NCBI GenBank assembly: GCA_023382975.1 | Contig: JAHDXO010000004.1 | Location: 1-64,000 of the forward strand | Direction of reading: 5' to 3' | DNA length: 64,000 nt | Source: Pirellulaceae bacterium | Lineage (GTDB): Bacteria; Planctomycetota; Planctomycetia; Pirellulales; Pirellulaceae | Part shown: positions 30,251-39,703 of the stretch, piece after piece | Layout of the letters: every line of letters begins with the position of its first letter | How positions within the stretch are numbered: position 1 is the stretch's first letter | Position numbers and translations under genes: made by a program | Notes under the pieces: model-generated | The model's input: only the letters and a program-made list of their open reading frames with translations | The model's database searches: none | Told to the model about the DNA's origin: nothing

Positions 30251-30395
30251 GTAGCCCAGGATGCCAGCCTGGGCATTCCGATGGCGAGGACAAACGGAAG
30301 TATCAAGATTCGCCACTGGGGCTGAAAAGGCGATCGCTGCTGCCACAGGCTGGCAGCCTGTGCTACGGGGATGTGCTACGGGGATGTGCTGCGGG
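30251..30395. repeat. Dispersed palindromes, family B, with a short tandem duplication
   Basis: Two related palindromes occur in one intergenic gap: GTAGCCCAGGATGCCAGCC... at 30251-30274, and CACAGGCTGGCAGCCTGTG (9-bp perfect arms around one G), followed by CTAC, at ~30344-30366. After the second, a 13-base unit GTGCTACGGGGAT is repeated in tandem (30360-30385), with a partial third copy. The gap separates two convergent genes, so the palindromes may also serve as a bidirectional terminator. Confidence 0.75.
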
Positions 30396-30398
30396 CGA

Positions 30399-31871
30399 TC
30401 AGGGTTGCGCGGAAGCGTCTTCCGCAGCGCTGGCTTGCTGAACCCGCTGATTGATCTGCCGAGCCATCTCGAATTGCGTTCGAGTCAATTCATCCATCAT
30501 CTGGACATTGGCACGGAACAACTCGCTCAACCGCTGAGTTGTCTGGCTCCAACGGACCTGCAATGCCTCATGGTACGCGGTTACTTCGTTCAACTCGCGT
30601 TGGAATCCGGCAAGATCCTGTTCGACCTTGGCCTTCTCTTGCTGCCGCTGCGCCAATTCCGCTTCTGCCTTGGCTTTCATCTCCGTCATGATAGCCGCAT
30701 CGCGCTGTGCCCGCTGGATCTCCTGATCCAAACTCATGTGGCGATAGAGGGCGTCGCGAAAGAAGAACGCAAAGTCGTGCAGGCTGCGGCGGTACAAGAC
30801 CTTGATCTGTTTCACCACGCCGTCGCTGACCAATTTGTCGGCCGTGTCTTTGTCGAAAACCGCGGTATCGCCCTGCCGGAACTTCACGGTCCCCTCTTCG
30901 CCGCGTTGCAAACGCCTCTCCAAGGCGCGTCCGCTGGAATCGAAAAAGCGGCCTCCCGCGTCCAACAACGATTGGTTCAATTCGCTGTCGACCTGAATCT
31001 CGTGCGCTTTCTCGAATTCCACCAGCACCCAGAGATTGTCGGGCGGATCTTGGTCGGTAGCCTCGCGATTGTAGCGCTGGAACCGTTCAAGCAGCGCCTG
31101 GTACTCGGCTTCGGGCAATCCATGACGATTGGGCAGGTACTCGCGAAGCTGTTCCTTGTCCATCCCCAACATGCGACGTTCCGTCTCGTCATGCTCGGCA
31201 AACGCTTCATGGCTGTCCAGCGGCAGGATCTCGTAGAGAGCCCAGCTCGTGTTGCCCTGAGCAGCCGCTTGGACCTGATCCGGTCCCATCGGCAACTGGG
31301 CAGCCAGCGATACCTCGGTGGCCGTAGCGTCGGAGACCGTGAACTCTCCCAGATATACGGCCGGAACCCGGTAACCCTCCGGCGTCTCTTGTTCGGTAAA
31401 AGCGTACAAAACGCTCTTCGGGGCGATTCCGTTGGGTTGCGGCGCTTCGGTTTCGGGCTTGCTGAGCGGGACCGTGTTGATCCGGTAGGCGCCGGGTCCA
31501 AGCTGCTGCACCGGCCGGCATTCGCGCCAGATGCGCCCGCGGTCGACCTCCGCGGTCGCCAAACTCGCTCGCAGACTGCGGATGGAATCTTCCTTCTGCT
31601 GGACATCTTCCAGATCGCCGTGCAAATACTTCTGGTTTTCGGCTTCCAGCTTGGCCACCGCAACCACGTGCTGTTCAAAGTGCTTGCGCCAGACGGCGTG
31701 GGTCTTGAGTACAAACGAGGCAAAAATCAGGAACGTCGCAGCCGCGGCAAACGTGAAAAACGCGAAAAGGATGTGTGCTACTCGCCATGTCTTCCAACAC
31801 ATCACCAGCAGGAAGATGTAGAACAAGACCAGCAGGACGCCGATCGCTTGGAAGACGAGCGGGTTGTTCAT
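30399..31871 (-). CDS. Inner-membrane coiled-coil protein of unknown function
   Basis: The 490-aa protein has two N-terminal membrane helices (~8-24, IGVLLVLFYIFLLVMCW; ~32-55, VAHILFAFFTFAAAATFLIFASF), a coiled-coil segment (~60-105), a globular middle (~110-390) and a Gln/Glu-rich C-terminal coiled coil (~395-480). No catalytic motif was recognised. The topology suggests most of the chain lies on one face of the membrane. It resembles the many planctomycete-specific membrane proteins of unknown role. The neighbour downstream in transcription is convergent, and the upstream outer-membrane gene is 256 bases away. Confidence 0.7.
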   Translation of the reverse strand: MNNPLVFQAIGVLLVLFYIFLLVMCWKTWRVAHILFAFFTFAAAATFLIFASFVLKTHAVWRKHFEQHVVAVAKLEAENQKYLHGDLEDVQQKEDSIRSLRASLATAEVDRGRIWRECRPVQQLGPGAYRINTVPLSKPETEAPQPNGIAPKSVLYAFTEQETPEGYRVPAVYLGEFTVSDATATEVSLAAQLPMGPDQVQAAAQGNTSWALYEILPLDSHEAFAEHDETERRMLGMDKEQLREYLPNRHGLPEAEYQALLERFQRYNREATDQDPPDNLWVLVEFEKAHEIQVDSELNQSLLDAGGRFFDSSGRALERRLQRGEEGTVKFRQGDTAVFDKDTADKLVSDGVVKQIKVLYRRSLHDFAFFFRDALYRHMSLDQEIQRAQRDAAIMTEMKAKAEAELAQRQQEKAKVEQDLAGFQRELNEVTAYHEALQVRWSQTTQRLSELFRANVQMMDELTRTQFEMARQINQRVQQASAAEDASAQP

Positions 31872-32127
31872 GTCGCTAATTGCTTCTTACGAAAGGAGTT
31901 CCAACACGCCACCTAATGATAATAAGTTGGGCAATCTGGGGTGTCAAGTTGGGGCACGTCCACAAGTCTACGTGGAAGACAGCCGTTTAGCAAATGTTTT
32001 CGGTTATTCGCAATGGTCCGGTCGAACTATTTCCTGGCTGTCCGACCAAGAACAGAAACGGATCGGAGACTCGCTGAATCCCCGATCCGTCCCAATTGTC
32101 AGCAATTCGACCGTGGAACAAGCGGCA

Positions 32128-33012
32128 TTACCGCACGATTCCAACCGTAAAGGTGGGACCACCAAAGTTGACGTTGGCGTCTTCGAAGAAATCCACTCCC
32201 ATGTTCCACGCTTGAGCTTCGTAAAGAGCCCGCACGACCAGATGGCTCGATCCGAAGATGCATCGACTCCACTCGACGCCCAACTGAGTCTGCCATACGG
32301 TGGCCGAGACGTCGTTGATCGGCGCGGGGCCTTCCCCTTCTTCGCGGATGCTCAGACGGTCGTCGAACAGGATCGAACCCCGCACGTTTCCGACCAGGGC
32401 CCAGCCTCGATTGCCGACGGGCCGTCGCACTTCGGCACCCAGCGTCGGCCCCAGTCCCTCGAAAACAAAGCCGAATTCGCGTTCTTCTTGTGGGACGAAC
32501 TCGGTGACTCCGATCTTACCGTAGCGCAGACCGCCAAACACCACGATGTCCCAATTGCAGAATTGCCCCCGCTGGGTGACATCCAAGTCGAGCGTACGGA
32601 AGTCCAAGTCAATTGTTCCGTCGGGATTGGAGTTGTCGAACTGCCAGTAGGTTGCCCTGGCTCCCAGGCCGGAACCGTGTTCGTAACCCAGCCAGACTCT
32701 CGGCGTGGCTTCGTAATCGAATGCCTGAAAAGCGGGCAAACCGACGAAGGGCTTCAAGACCGCGACCTCGCCTCCGACGAACCAACTGCTTTCTCCGCAA
32801 CAATTGTCGTCGTACGCCTTTGCAGAGTTGCCGCCTTCCGTGCCGTAGCTGGCCAACTTGGCATGCACTTGCGCCAATTCCCGTTCCAGTGTCTCGACGC
32901 GATTCGCGTAGGAAGCGTACGAGTACAAATCGGACGACGGTGTCTGGGCGTTCGCGATTGTGGCCAGGCACATGACGGTGAGCCCAGCGCCGAATGAAAT
33001 CCATTTCCTCAT
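32128..33012 (-). CDS. Lpg1974-like outer-membrane beta-barrel protein
   Basis: ATG 33012 is supported by AAGGAGATC upstream and begins a clean signal peptide (MRKWISFGAGLTVMCLATIA, cleavage after NAQ). A short coiled coil (~28-50, YANRVETLERELAQVHAKLA) is followed by a Cys-Cys pair (DDNCCGESSW) and a beta-barrel with alternating hydrophobic strands: WFVGGEVAVLKP, PRVWLGYEHGSGLGARATYW, TLDLDVTQRGQF. It ends TFTVGIVR, typical of a barrel's last strand. The layout matches the Legionella Lpg1974/major outer-membrane protein family common in planctomycetes. A pore or adhesion role is inference. Confidence 0.72.
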   Translation of the reverse strand: MRKWISFGAGLTVMCLATIANAQTPSSDLYSYASYANRVETLERELAQVHAKLASYGTEGGNSAKAYDDNCCGESSWFVGGEVAVLKPFVGLPAFQAFDYEATPRVWLGYEHGSGLGARATYWQFDNSNPDGTIDLDFRTLDLDVTQRGQFCNWDIVVFGGLRYGKIGVTEFVPQEEREFGFVFEGLGPTLGAEVRRPVGNRGWALVGNVRGSILFDDRLSIREEGEGPAPINDVSATVWQTQLGVEWSRCIFGSSHLVVRALYEAQAWNMGVDFFEDANVNFGGPTFTVGIVR

Positions 33013-33360
33013 CTGCGTGATCTCCTTGTCCTTGGGACAGTTGGGCTGGGACTCCGACTCCACCGGCATCATTGTCGATGAGCGTGCCAGTCTCTGATGT
33101 CTGGGCATCGGAAAACGGCGGAGCCGTTATTGACTTCAATTGATATCGTCGGAACAACCCACAAGACCGCCAGAACCCGGAATTTGCGAACAGTTTATCA
33201 AGTCCGGGTCGGAACCTGGGGAGCACCTCCGACATCGCGGAGATCGCGCCCGTGGTGAATTTCGCAAGTCACCAATCCGTTGCGGTCGGGTACAATCCAG
33301 GAGGTCGAGTACATCGGTGTAGGCGCAGAGTTTCGCCTCGTTGGAGCAAGGAAGGTCGGA
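33013..33360. other. Divergent intergenic region, 348 bases
   Basis: It lies between the outer-membrane protein gene (leftward) and the TPR gene (rightward) and must hold both promoters. No small gene or clear operator was seen. Confidence 0.4.
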
Positions 33361-35922
33361 ATGGGTGCCCGTCAAACAGGTTGGATGCTCTTGGTCGCTT
33401 GCTTGCTTGCCGCAGACACTGCCGGCGCGCAGGGCGACCGGGACGAATTGCGTTTCCTGGAAGGTTTGCGGCAGCGGCGGTTGTTCCGGCTAGCCGAGTC
33501 GTACTGCCGCGAGCAATTGAACACGCCGTCGCTGGCGACCGGTCGGCGAGCCGACCTGACTCTCGAACTCATCCGTTGCCACGCGGCTCGAGCCATCCAT
33601 GTTCCGCCCACCGAAAGCGCGTCCATCTGGGACTCGGCGCGCGAAACGGCGGCGGAATTTCTGCGTCAAACCCCCGCCGATCCACAGGCGCTGCTCGTAC
33701 GGGTCCAGGACGCGTTGACCGTGTTGGCCCGCGGCGAACTGCATCGGCAGGAATCGGAAGTACTGGCCGAGTCGGCGGAGGCGGCCGAGGCAGCTCGCAT
33801 GGCGCTGCGCGAAGCAGCTCGACTGTTGCAGCAACTGGACGACGAACTCACCCGCGAAATCCCCTTGCGTCATCGTGCCCCGCCGGCGTCCGACCAACTG
33901 ACGGCCGACCAGTTGATTTCGCTCCAGCACAACGTGCAATCTCAACTGGCGCGAGTCTATCGCAACCGGGCGCTCTGCTATCCCGCCGAAAGCGAGGACC
34001 GGCTGGCCGCGCTGACCAGTGCCGTGGACCAATTGGAAAAGCCGCTGGCACAGATCACGGACAACGATCCGCTGGTCTGGCCGGTCCGCCTGGATCTGGC
34101 CGTGTGCCAGCGACTGTTGGGCCGATTGCCGGACGCGGAACAACTGCTGCAGTCGATCGAGCAGAGTGAAGCTCCCGCCGAGTTCCGTTGGCGAGCCCGG
34201 GCAGAGCGAGTGCGTCTGAACCTGGACCGACGCCAGCCGGACCAGGCTCTTGCCGTCCTTCAAGCGGGACGGCCGCCGGCAGGCCAATCGGCCGCTGACC
34301 TGGACTTTGCCTACTTGGAGGCATGTCTGGCTCAGTGGCAATCCGCCGTGGCTCGCGACGACGCGTCGGCCGCAACGTGGCGGAACCGCGCGGCCGACGT
34401 CGTGCGGTCGATCGAGCAGGCGCACGGTCCCTACTGGGGGCGCCGCGGCGATTTGTTGCTGGTCCGCACCGTGGGCCTGTCGCGGGCCGGCGGCAACGTC
34501 GATATCTTGAGCCGCGCGGCGGACGGTCTCTACCGACAAGGGCAATGGGCCGACGCTGCAGCCGCTTACGAAGAGGCCGGCGCCGAGGCGTTTGCCGCGG
34601 GCCAAGCCGAGCAGAGTTTCGCTTTGCGGTACAAGGCCGCGTTGGTCGAACACACTCGACAACAGCATCAACCGGCCAGCCAGCGGTTGCGGCGACTGGC
34701 CCTGGATCTGCCGGATCAGCCGCGCGCCCCCGACGTCCACTTGCTGGCGGCGTGGAATGTCGCGCAAGCGGCCCGCTCGCAACCCGACACGCTGCCGCAG
34801 TACGCTGAGATTCTCGAAGAGCATCTTCGCCAGTGGCCGGCTTCGCCTACTGCCGACTCAGCGCGGTTGTGGTTGGCGCGGTTGCGCGAAAACCAAGGCC
34901 AGTGGCGGGCAGCGGCAGAAGCGTTCCAGGCCGTCACGCGGCAGCACGACGAATACGACTCGTCGTTGCGCGCAGCGGCTCGCTGCTGGAACCAGGCGTT
35001 GAAGGACACTGGTCGAGACGAACCGGCTGATGCCGAGGTTGTCCGCGCGGCCGCCGAACGATTCTGGAGTCAAACCCCGGCCGGCGGAAGCGAACCAGAC
35101 CGCCCTTGGACTCCGACCGATCGGTTCTGTGCCGAGCAGGCGGCCCGACTGTTGATCGATTTCACGGCCGACGGGTACGCGCGGGCCGAGACAATGTTGC
35201 GAACCGCGTTGGACGGCATGCCCGAGCCGGACGAGGCATGGCGTGGGGATGCCGAGCCCCTGTGGATCGTGAGCTTGGCCGCCCAACCAGCGAAGCGGAC
35301 ACGAGCGCAACAACAAGTGGCGACCCTCCGATCGGAATCGCCGGAACTGCTCTGGCGAGTCCTGATCGGCGTCGACGCCTTGCGGATGGCCGGAACTTCG
35401 AAGACTCTACCGACAAACGCCGCATCCACCGCCGATCCGGAAGAACGACGCGAACTGGCCAAGCTGCAGGTCGCGGTGACCGATCGGCTGTCGCAACGTC
35501 CCGAGCACTTGACGGCCAGCCAGAAGACCCGACTTCAGCAAGTGCGAGCCGAAGCGTTGTTGACGGCCGGCAGCCTCGATCAGGCTCGTGCGGCGTTTGC
35601 GGAACTCGCCTTGCGGAACCCCGACGACGGCCCGATTCAGCAGACGTACGCACAACTGCTGCTCGAAAGCGACTCGCGCGACGACTGGCAGTTGGCACTG
35701 GAAGCCTGGCGGCGGATCGCTCCGCGCCACCGCCCCGGCAGCGATGCCTGGTACGAAACTCGCTATGCCATCGCCACCGCCCTGATCAAACTCGGCCAGC
35801 GTGACGAAGCCGCCCGCCGCATCCGATATCTGCAAGCTCTGCCGCCCGGTTTGGACGGTTCGCCTTGGCAAGCCAAGTTCCAAGGACTGCTCGACCAATG
35901 CGAGCGTCCTCCTTCACCATAG
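33361..35922 (+). CDS. Exported TPR-repeat protein of unknown function
   Basis: ATG 33361 follows AAGGAAGGT and starts a signal peptide (MGARQTGWMLLVACLLAADT, cleavage near AGAQ). The 853-aa mature chain is an alpha-solenoid with many TPR-like helix pairs, for example DAAAAYEEAGAEAFAAGQAE, WRAAAEAFQAVTRQHDEYDS, LDQARAAFAELALRNPDDG and a last unit near PRHRPGSDAWYETRYAIATA. It contains no catalytic domain, so it is likely a periplasmic scaffold. In planctomycetes such proteins are common and unstudied. The neighbouring outer-membrane barrel is divergent, not in an operon. Confidence 0.78.
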   Translation: MGARQTGWMLLVACLLAADTAGAQGDRDELRFLEGLRQRRLFRLAESYCREQLNTPSLATGRRADLTLELIRCHAARAIHVPPTESASIWDSARETAAEFLRQTPADPQALLVRVQDALTVLARGELHRQESEVLAESAEAAEAARMALREAARLLQQLDDELTREIPLRHRAPPASDQLTADQLISLQHNVQSQLARVYRNRALCYPAESEDRLAALTSAVDQLEKPLAQITDNDPLVWPVRLDLAVCQRLLGRLPDAEQLLQSIEQSEAPAEFRWRARAERVRLNLDRRQPDQALAVLQAGRPPAGQSAADLDFAYLEACLAQWQSAVARDDASAATWRNRAADVVRSIEQAHGPYWGRRGDLLLVRTVGLSRAGGNVDILSRAADGLYRQGQWADAAAAYEEAGAEAFAAGQAEQSFALRYKAALVEHTRQQHQPASQRLRRLALDLPDQPRAPDVHLLAAWNVAQAARSQPDTLPQYAEILEEHLRQWPASPTADSARLWLARLRENQGQWRAAAEAFQAVTRQHDEYDSSLRAAARCWNQALKDTGRDEPADAEVVRAAAERFWSQTPAGGSEPDRPWTPTDRFCAEQAARLLIDFTADGYARAETMLRTALDGMPEPDEAWRGDAEPLWIVSLAAQPAKRTRAQQQVATLRSESPELLWRVLIGVDALRMAGTSKTLPTNAASTADPEERRELAKLQVAVTDRLSQRPEHLTASQKTRLQQVRAEALLTAGSLDQARAAFAELALRNPDDGPIQQTYAQLLLESDSRDDWQLALEAWRRIAPRHRPGSDAWYETRYAIATALIKLGQRDEAARRIRYLQALPPGLDGSPWQAKFQGLLDQCERPPSP

Positions 35923-36004
35923 CAACGTTCAGAAGACCCCGTCCTCGGCCTGCTGACAAAGGATTCAGGAACCGAATGCGAGGTCCGGTTCTGGAAGGTA
36001 TCCG

Positions 36005-36613
36005 TCAGGCGCCCGAGGCAAAGATCAAGAAAAACAGGAACAGAACGACCAGGATGGCGGCAACAATTGCGTAGTTCAACCAGGCCCGGCCCGCCTTGTG
36101 TTCCCTCATCTCCAGTTCCTGCTGACGGCGGCGTTGAAATTCGACGCTGTCGCGGCGACGAAGTTGAAACTGTGTCTGGCAGTAGGGGCACAACACCTCC
36201 TGATCCAACATCTCGATCGGCGTCTCGAGCAACTGTTTGCACTGCGGGCAAGGAATGTGCAGAATGTCAGGCTCCCGCAATTCCACCGCTGGCGTTGGTT
36301 GCGGCAACGGAGTGCCGGAAATGGAGCCCGGCCTGCCTGGCGGGCCGATCTGGAGATTGATCTGTGGACCGATCTGCGGACCGCTGTGTGGACCGGACGA
36401 TGGCCATGTCGGCGGAGGTGTCGCCGAGGGGCCAACGGAACCAACCATCGGCTGAAAATGGCTTCCCGGCCCCGGCGTGGACGCTGGGGGTGGAGCTACC
36501 GGCGCGGGGATAATGAAGGGCGTCTGGCAGATCGGGCATTGGCTCTGCTGACCCGCCTGTCCCGGCTCGGCCTGCAACACGCTCGCGCATTGGGGACATT
36601 GAAACTGAAACAT
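36005..36613 (-). CDS. Zinc-ribbon membrane protein
   Basis: The 202-aa protein has an N-terminal zinc ribbon (CPQC at 6-9, CPIC at 26-29) and a Pro/Gly/Gln-rich disordered linker (~34-105). A second ribbon follows (CPQC ~120, CPYC ~143), then a charged helix, and one C-terminal membrane helix (~176-198, YAIVAAILVVLFLFFLIFAS). It is therefore tail-anchored with the ribbons in the cytoplasm. Its ATG (36613) shares a base with the stop of the upstream gene (TGATG), so the two are translationally coupled. The ribbons may bind nucleic acid or protein; function unknown. Confidence 0.75.
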   Translation of the reverse strand: MFQFQCPQCASVLQAEPGQAGQQSQCPICQTPFIIPAPVAPPPASTPGPGSHFQPMVGSVGPSATPPPTWPSSGPHSGPQIGPQINLQIGPPGRPGSISGTPLPQPTPAVELREPDILHIPCPQCKQLLETPIEMLDQEVLCPYCQTQFQLRRRDSVEFQRRRQQELEMREHKAGRAWLNYAIVAAILVVLFLFFLIFASGA

Positions 36614-37236
36614 CAATCCACTTCTCCGTTTCGCATGATATCCGGCCCCGGTTCCTGGCCGGTCGCTTTCCGATAGCAGAAATCAAACAGGAGTTCCCAC
36701 TCCACACGAGCAATTTCTCGACAAAGCGACAGATCGTCCGTTCGACCACGCATCGCCGCTTGGCACAGATCGATGAAGGCAAACGGATCCCATTTCGTTT
36801 GGGTGCGAAAGACTCGAGCGGCCTCGCTTTCCGGGAACTGCTCGGCCAATTCACTGGCAGCATCGTGTAGCGGATCAAAAATGGCATGTTCGCCCACCCG
36901 CTGGAACCAGTATTTCGCGTTGGAGAAATCCGGCTCGCGACGATGCATGATTCCGTGCCAGTAACTGCCGGTCGCAGTATGGATCGATTGGCTGATCTGA
37001 TGCGACTGGTCCAAGAAATTGTGCAGCAACCAGAGTCCGGCGAGACATGCCGAGGCCATGCTACAATCGACAATCGGTTGGCCGCCCATCAAGTCATCGA
37101 GCGCAAGATCTTGTAGATCGGCCCGCAATTCGGCCCGCGGAATCCCCGGTCCCAGCTCGCAAAGTCGATCGGCGTCCAGCAAGCGTAGGCACTTCGAAGA
37201 ATAAGCTGTGGGATCGAAACGATGAGAGAATGCCAT
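36613..37236 (-). CDS. Conserved-looking protein of unknown function
   Basis: A ~207-aa soluble protein with no signal peptide. ATG 37236 is preferred because GAGTGG precedes it; a GTG at 37245 is the alternative. Notable residues are a His/Trp-rich block (QSIHTATGSYWHGIMHRREPDFSNAKYW, ~90-115), which could bind a metal or ligand, and FDPLHDAA shortly after. Family not recognised. The stop codon overlaps the start of the zinc-ribbon gene, so the products probably act together. The gene is divergent from the S1-domain gene. Confidence 0.7.
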   Translation of the reverse strand: MAFSHRFDPTAYSSKCLRLLDADRLCELGPGIPRAELRADLQDLALDDLMGGQPIVDCSMASACLAGLWLLHNFLDQSHQISQSIHTATGSYWHGIMHRREPDFSNAKYWFQRVGEHAIFDPLHDAASELAEQFPESEAARVFRTQTKWDPFAFIDLCQAAMRGRTDDLSLCREIARVEWELLFDFCYRKATGQEPGPDIMRNGEVD

Positions 37237-37442
37237 AAGTGCCACTCAATTTATGGTATTTATTCAAGATCCAAGTCCGGCTATCCAAGGCGACATGGAA
37301 CAGCCAATCGCCATTGGATACGTCTGCCCCTACAATCTGCCCTGGCCTCGAACTTGAACTCTACAACACTTTAAGTCACCCAGCGACCGTGTCCAAGGGA
37401 CCATCGATTCATGGCGGGGCGCTACCTGGACCCGCATCCGTT

Positions 37443-37451
37443 TGATATACT
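37443..37451 (+). promoter_or_regulatory. Extended -10 promoter candidate for the S1-domain gene
   Basis: TGATATACT fits the extended -10 consensus (TGnTATAAT) with one mismatch and lies 57 bases before the ATG at 37509. The -35 position is weak, as is usual for extended -10 promoters. Confidence 0.4.
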
Positions 37452-37508
37452 CCCGACTTTCGATTTCTGCGAACCTCGCGGATCGCACGTTGACCGAGGA
37501 AACGGGGC

Positions 37509-39131
37509 ATGATGACGATGGATCCCTCCCAACTGCCAGCCGATATGCAATCTCTACCCATCCGGGACGAAAGTTCGTCCGCAGACCGTCCGGACGGAGA
37601 CGGACAGACGCTCACGGATCAAGCGAATTCGGGGAATACGGAAGGGGGCACGTCCGCGGCGTCGGAGTCCGGCGGGCCGCTGTCAGGAGCCGTGGAACGG
37701 CGGAAGATCCAGGTTGGATCGCGTCCCGCTGGCGAGGACTCGCGGCGGACCGCTCAGCCGCGATCTGAAACGCGGCACGGCAAGAAGCCGCGCGATTCCA
37801 GACCGTCGCCCCGCCGCGAGAAGGAGTCCGACAAGACCAGCGACGAAGGTCTCGCGGTGCCTGCGATTTCCAGCCCGAAAGTTCCGCCCCCTTCGCGAAG
37901 AGACAAGCTGCCTCCGGAACTGGAACAGGCCCTCGATTCCGCAATGGCTGGTGCTTCGATGGACGAACTGTTGGGCGTGACCGGGACGGTGAGCGGCGAA
38001 ACGCTCGAAGTCGATTCGAAGCACCGAGCGACCGTAGTCAAGATCCACGGCGACAACGTGTTCTGCTCGCTCGACGGGCGAAACGAGGCCGTTGTGTCCT
38101 TGCGGCAGTTTCCCGAGCCTCCGGAACTGGGCGCTCAATTGGATGTCGTGATACGCAGCTTTCATCCCGACGACGGATTGTACGAAGTTGCCGTGCAGGG
38201 TGGGGCGATCGACGTTCACGATTGGTCGGATCTGGTCGAAGGCGCGGTGGTCGAGGCTCGTATCACCGGCTCGAATACTGGCGGTCTGGAGTGTACGGTG
38301 GGTGGCATTCGCGGGTTCATTCCCGTGAGCCAGATCGAGTTGTTCCGCGTGGAGGAATTGACGGAGTACCACGAAAAGAAGCTGCCCTGCGTGGTGACCG
38401 AAGCCAATCCGCGGCGTCGCAATCTGGTGTTGAGCCACCGCGCGCTGCTGGAGCGGGAACGCGAGGAGCAACGGCGGAAATTGCTGGAAGAGCTTGACAG
38501 CGGCCAAGTGCGCGAAGGAGTTGTCAGCAGCGTTCGCGACTTCGGTGTCTTTGTCGACCTGGGCGGCGTCGACGGTCTGGTTCATGTCAGCCAATTGAGC
38601 TGGGATCACATCAACCATCCCAGCGAGGTGCTGCAAGCCGGCCAGCGGGTCCGCGTCAAAGTCGAGAAGGTCAACCGGGACACCGGCAAAATCAGCCTTT
38701 CCTACCGGGATCTTCTGGCACATCCTTGGACGGACGCCGAAGAGCGGTTCCAGGTGAATTCCACGGTCAAAGGCACGGTGACACGCATCGCCAAGTTCGG
38801 CGCGTTCGTCAAGATCGCCCCGGGAATCGAAGGCTTGATCCACATTTCCGAGTTGGCTCACCATCGCGTGATGCAGGTCAGCAGCGTGGTTCGAGAGGGC
38901 GAAGAAGTCGAGGTGAAAGTGGTCTCGGTCGACCAGGAGAACCAGCGGATCGGCCTGTCGCTCAAAGCGGCTCATCCGTTGTCCGAGGTGGCCGCCGAGG
39001 CCGAGGCCGAACCGGAGGAAACTGCGGAGGAAGCCGCAGCGAGGGAACCGTCCGTGAAACCGTTCCAAGGCCCGCTGCGGGGCGGCACCGACCGTACGAC
39101 GGGCGGCGAAGACTTTGGTTTGCGCTGGTAA
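37509..39131 (+). CDS. S1 RNA-binding domain protein (ribosomal protein S1-like)
   Basis: A 540-aa protein with a disordered, basic N-terminal third (~1-130) followed by four S1-type beta barrels. These are a diverged one (~155-235), one at ~240-315 (VVEARITGSNTGGLECTVGG), a classical one at ~330-405 (VREGVVSSVRDFGVFVDLGG, DGLVHVSQLSW) and another classical one at ~415-495 (VKGTVTRIAKFGAFVKIAPG, EGLIHISELA). It ends with an acidic stretch and the motif GGEDFGLRW. Ribosomal protein S1 binds mRNA on the 30S subunit. This protein is shorter than the six-domain E. coli form and has its own N-terminus, but fits the planctomycete S1 arrangement. A HIT hydrolase gene follows 15 bases later. Confidence 0.85.
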   Translation: MMTMDPSQLPADMQSLPIRDESSSADRPDGDGQTLTDQANSGNTEGGTSAASESGGPLSGAVERRKIQVGSRPAGEDSRRTAQPRSETRHGKKPRDSRPSPRREKESDKTSDEGLAVPAISSPKVPPPSRRDKLPPELEQALDSAMAGASMDELLGVTGTVSGETLEVDSKHRATVVKIHGDNVFCSLDGRNEAVVSLRQFPEPPELGAQLDVVIRSFHPDDGLYEVAVQGGAIDVHDWSDLVEGAVVEARITGSNTGGLECTVGGIRGFIPVSQIELFRVEELTEYHEKKLPCVVTEANPRRRNLVLSHRALLEREREEQRRKLLEELDSGQVREGVVSSVRDFGVFVDLGGVDGLVHVSQLSWDHINHPSEVLQAGQRVRVKVEKVNRDTGKISLSYRDLLAHPWTDAEERFQVNSTVKGTVTRIAKFGAFVKIAPGIEGLIHISELAHHRVMQVSSVVREGEEVEVKVVSVDQENQRIGLSLKAAHPLSEVAAEAEAEPEETAEEAAAREPSVKPFQGPLRGGTDRTTGGEDFGLRW

Positions 39132-39146
39132 TGAAAGGGAACCAGG

Positions 39147-39491
39147 ATGAGCGAAAAAACGATCTTCCGACGGATCATCGACCGGGAAATCCCGGCGGAC
39201 ATTGTCTACGAAGACGAACACTGCCTGGCATTCCGGGACATCAAACCCCAGGCGCCGACCCACGTGCTGCTGATTCCCAAGAAGGAGATCCCGTCGCTGA
39301 ACGACTTGACCCCCGAAGACCACGCCCTGGTCGGCCACTTGATCATGGTCCTGCCCAAGCTGGCGGCTCAATTGGGTCTTGGCGATGGCTACCGCACCGT
39401 GATCAACTGCGGCCCCGATGCCGGGCAGGAGGTCTACCACCTACATGTCCACGTGTTGGGCGGCCGACGCATGACTTGGCCACCTGGGTGA
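39147..39491 (+). CDS. HIT family hydrolase (HinT-like)
   Basis: A 114-aa histidine-triad protein with the signature [10 protein letters not shown] (His98, His100, His102) and the upstream block [20 protein letters not shown] typical of HinT, a purine nucleoside phosphoramidate hydrolase. Length and end ([10 protein letters not shown]) match the Hint branch rather than Fhit. It follows the S1-domain gene by 15 bases and is probably co-transcribed with it. Confidence 0.92.
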   Translation: MSEKTIFRRIIDREIPADIVYEDEHCLAFRDIKPQAPTHVLLIPKKEIPSLNDLTPEDHALVGHLIMVLPKLAAQLGLGDGYRTVINCGPDAGQEVYHLHVHVLGGRRMTWPPG

Positions 39492-39703
39492 CCAGCGTCA
39501 CGAATCGACACCGCTCGTGTCCGACAAACAGGGTTGACACAGGTGGCGATTCAGGGGATCATGCTGCCTGTCATCCCTCGCCGCGAGTGCTGAGGGACTG
39601 TGACACGACGAGGCCGGCTGCGAGCAGGGCGGCGAAGACACGGAAAGTCTGGCGGTTCGCGAAGCGTCTGCTCGACATTCTCCCAAGCTAGAAGGGACGC
39701 GCG

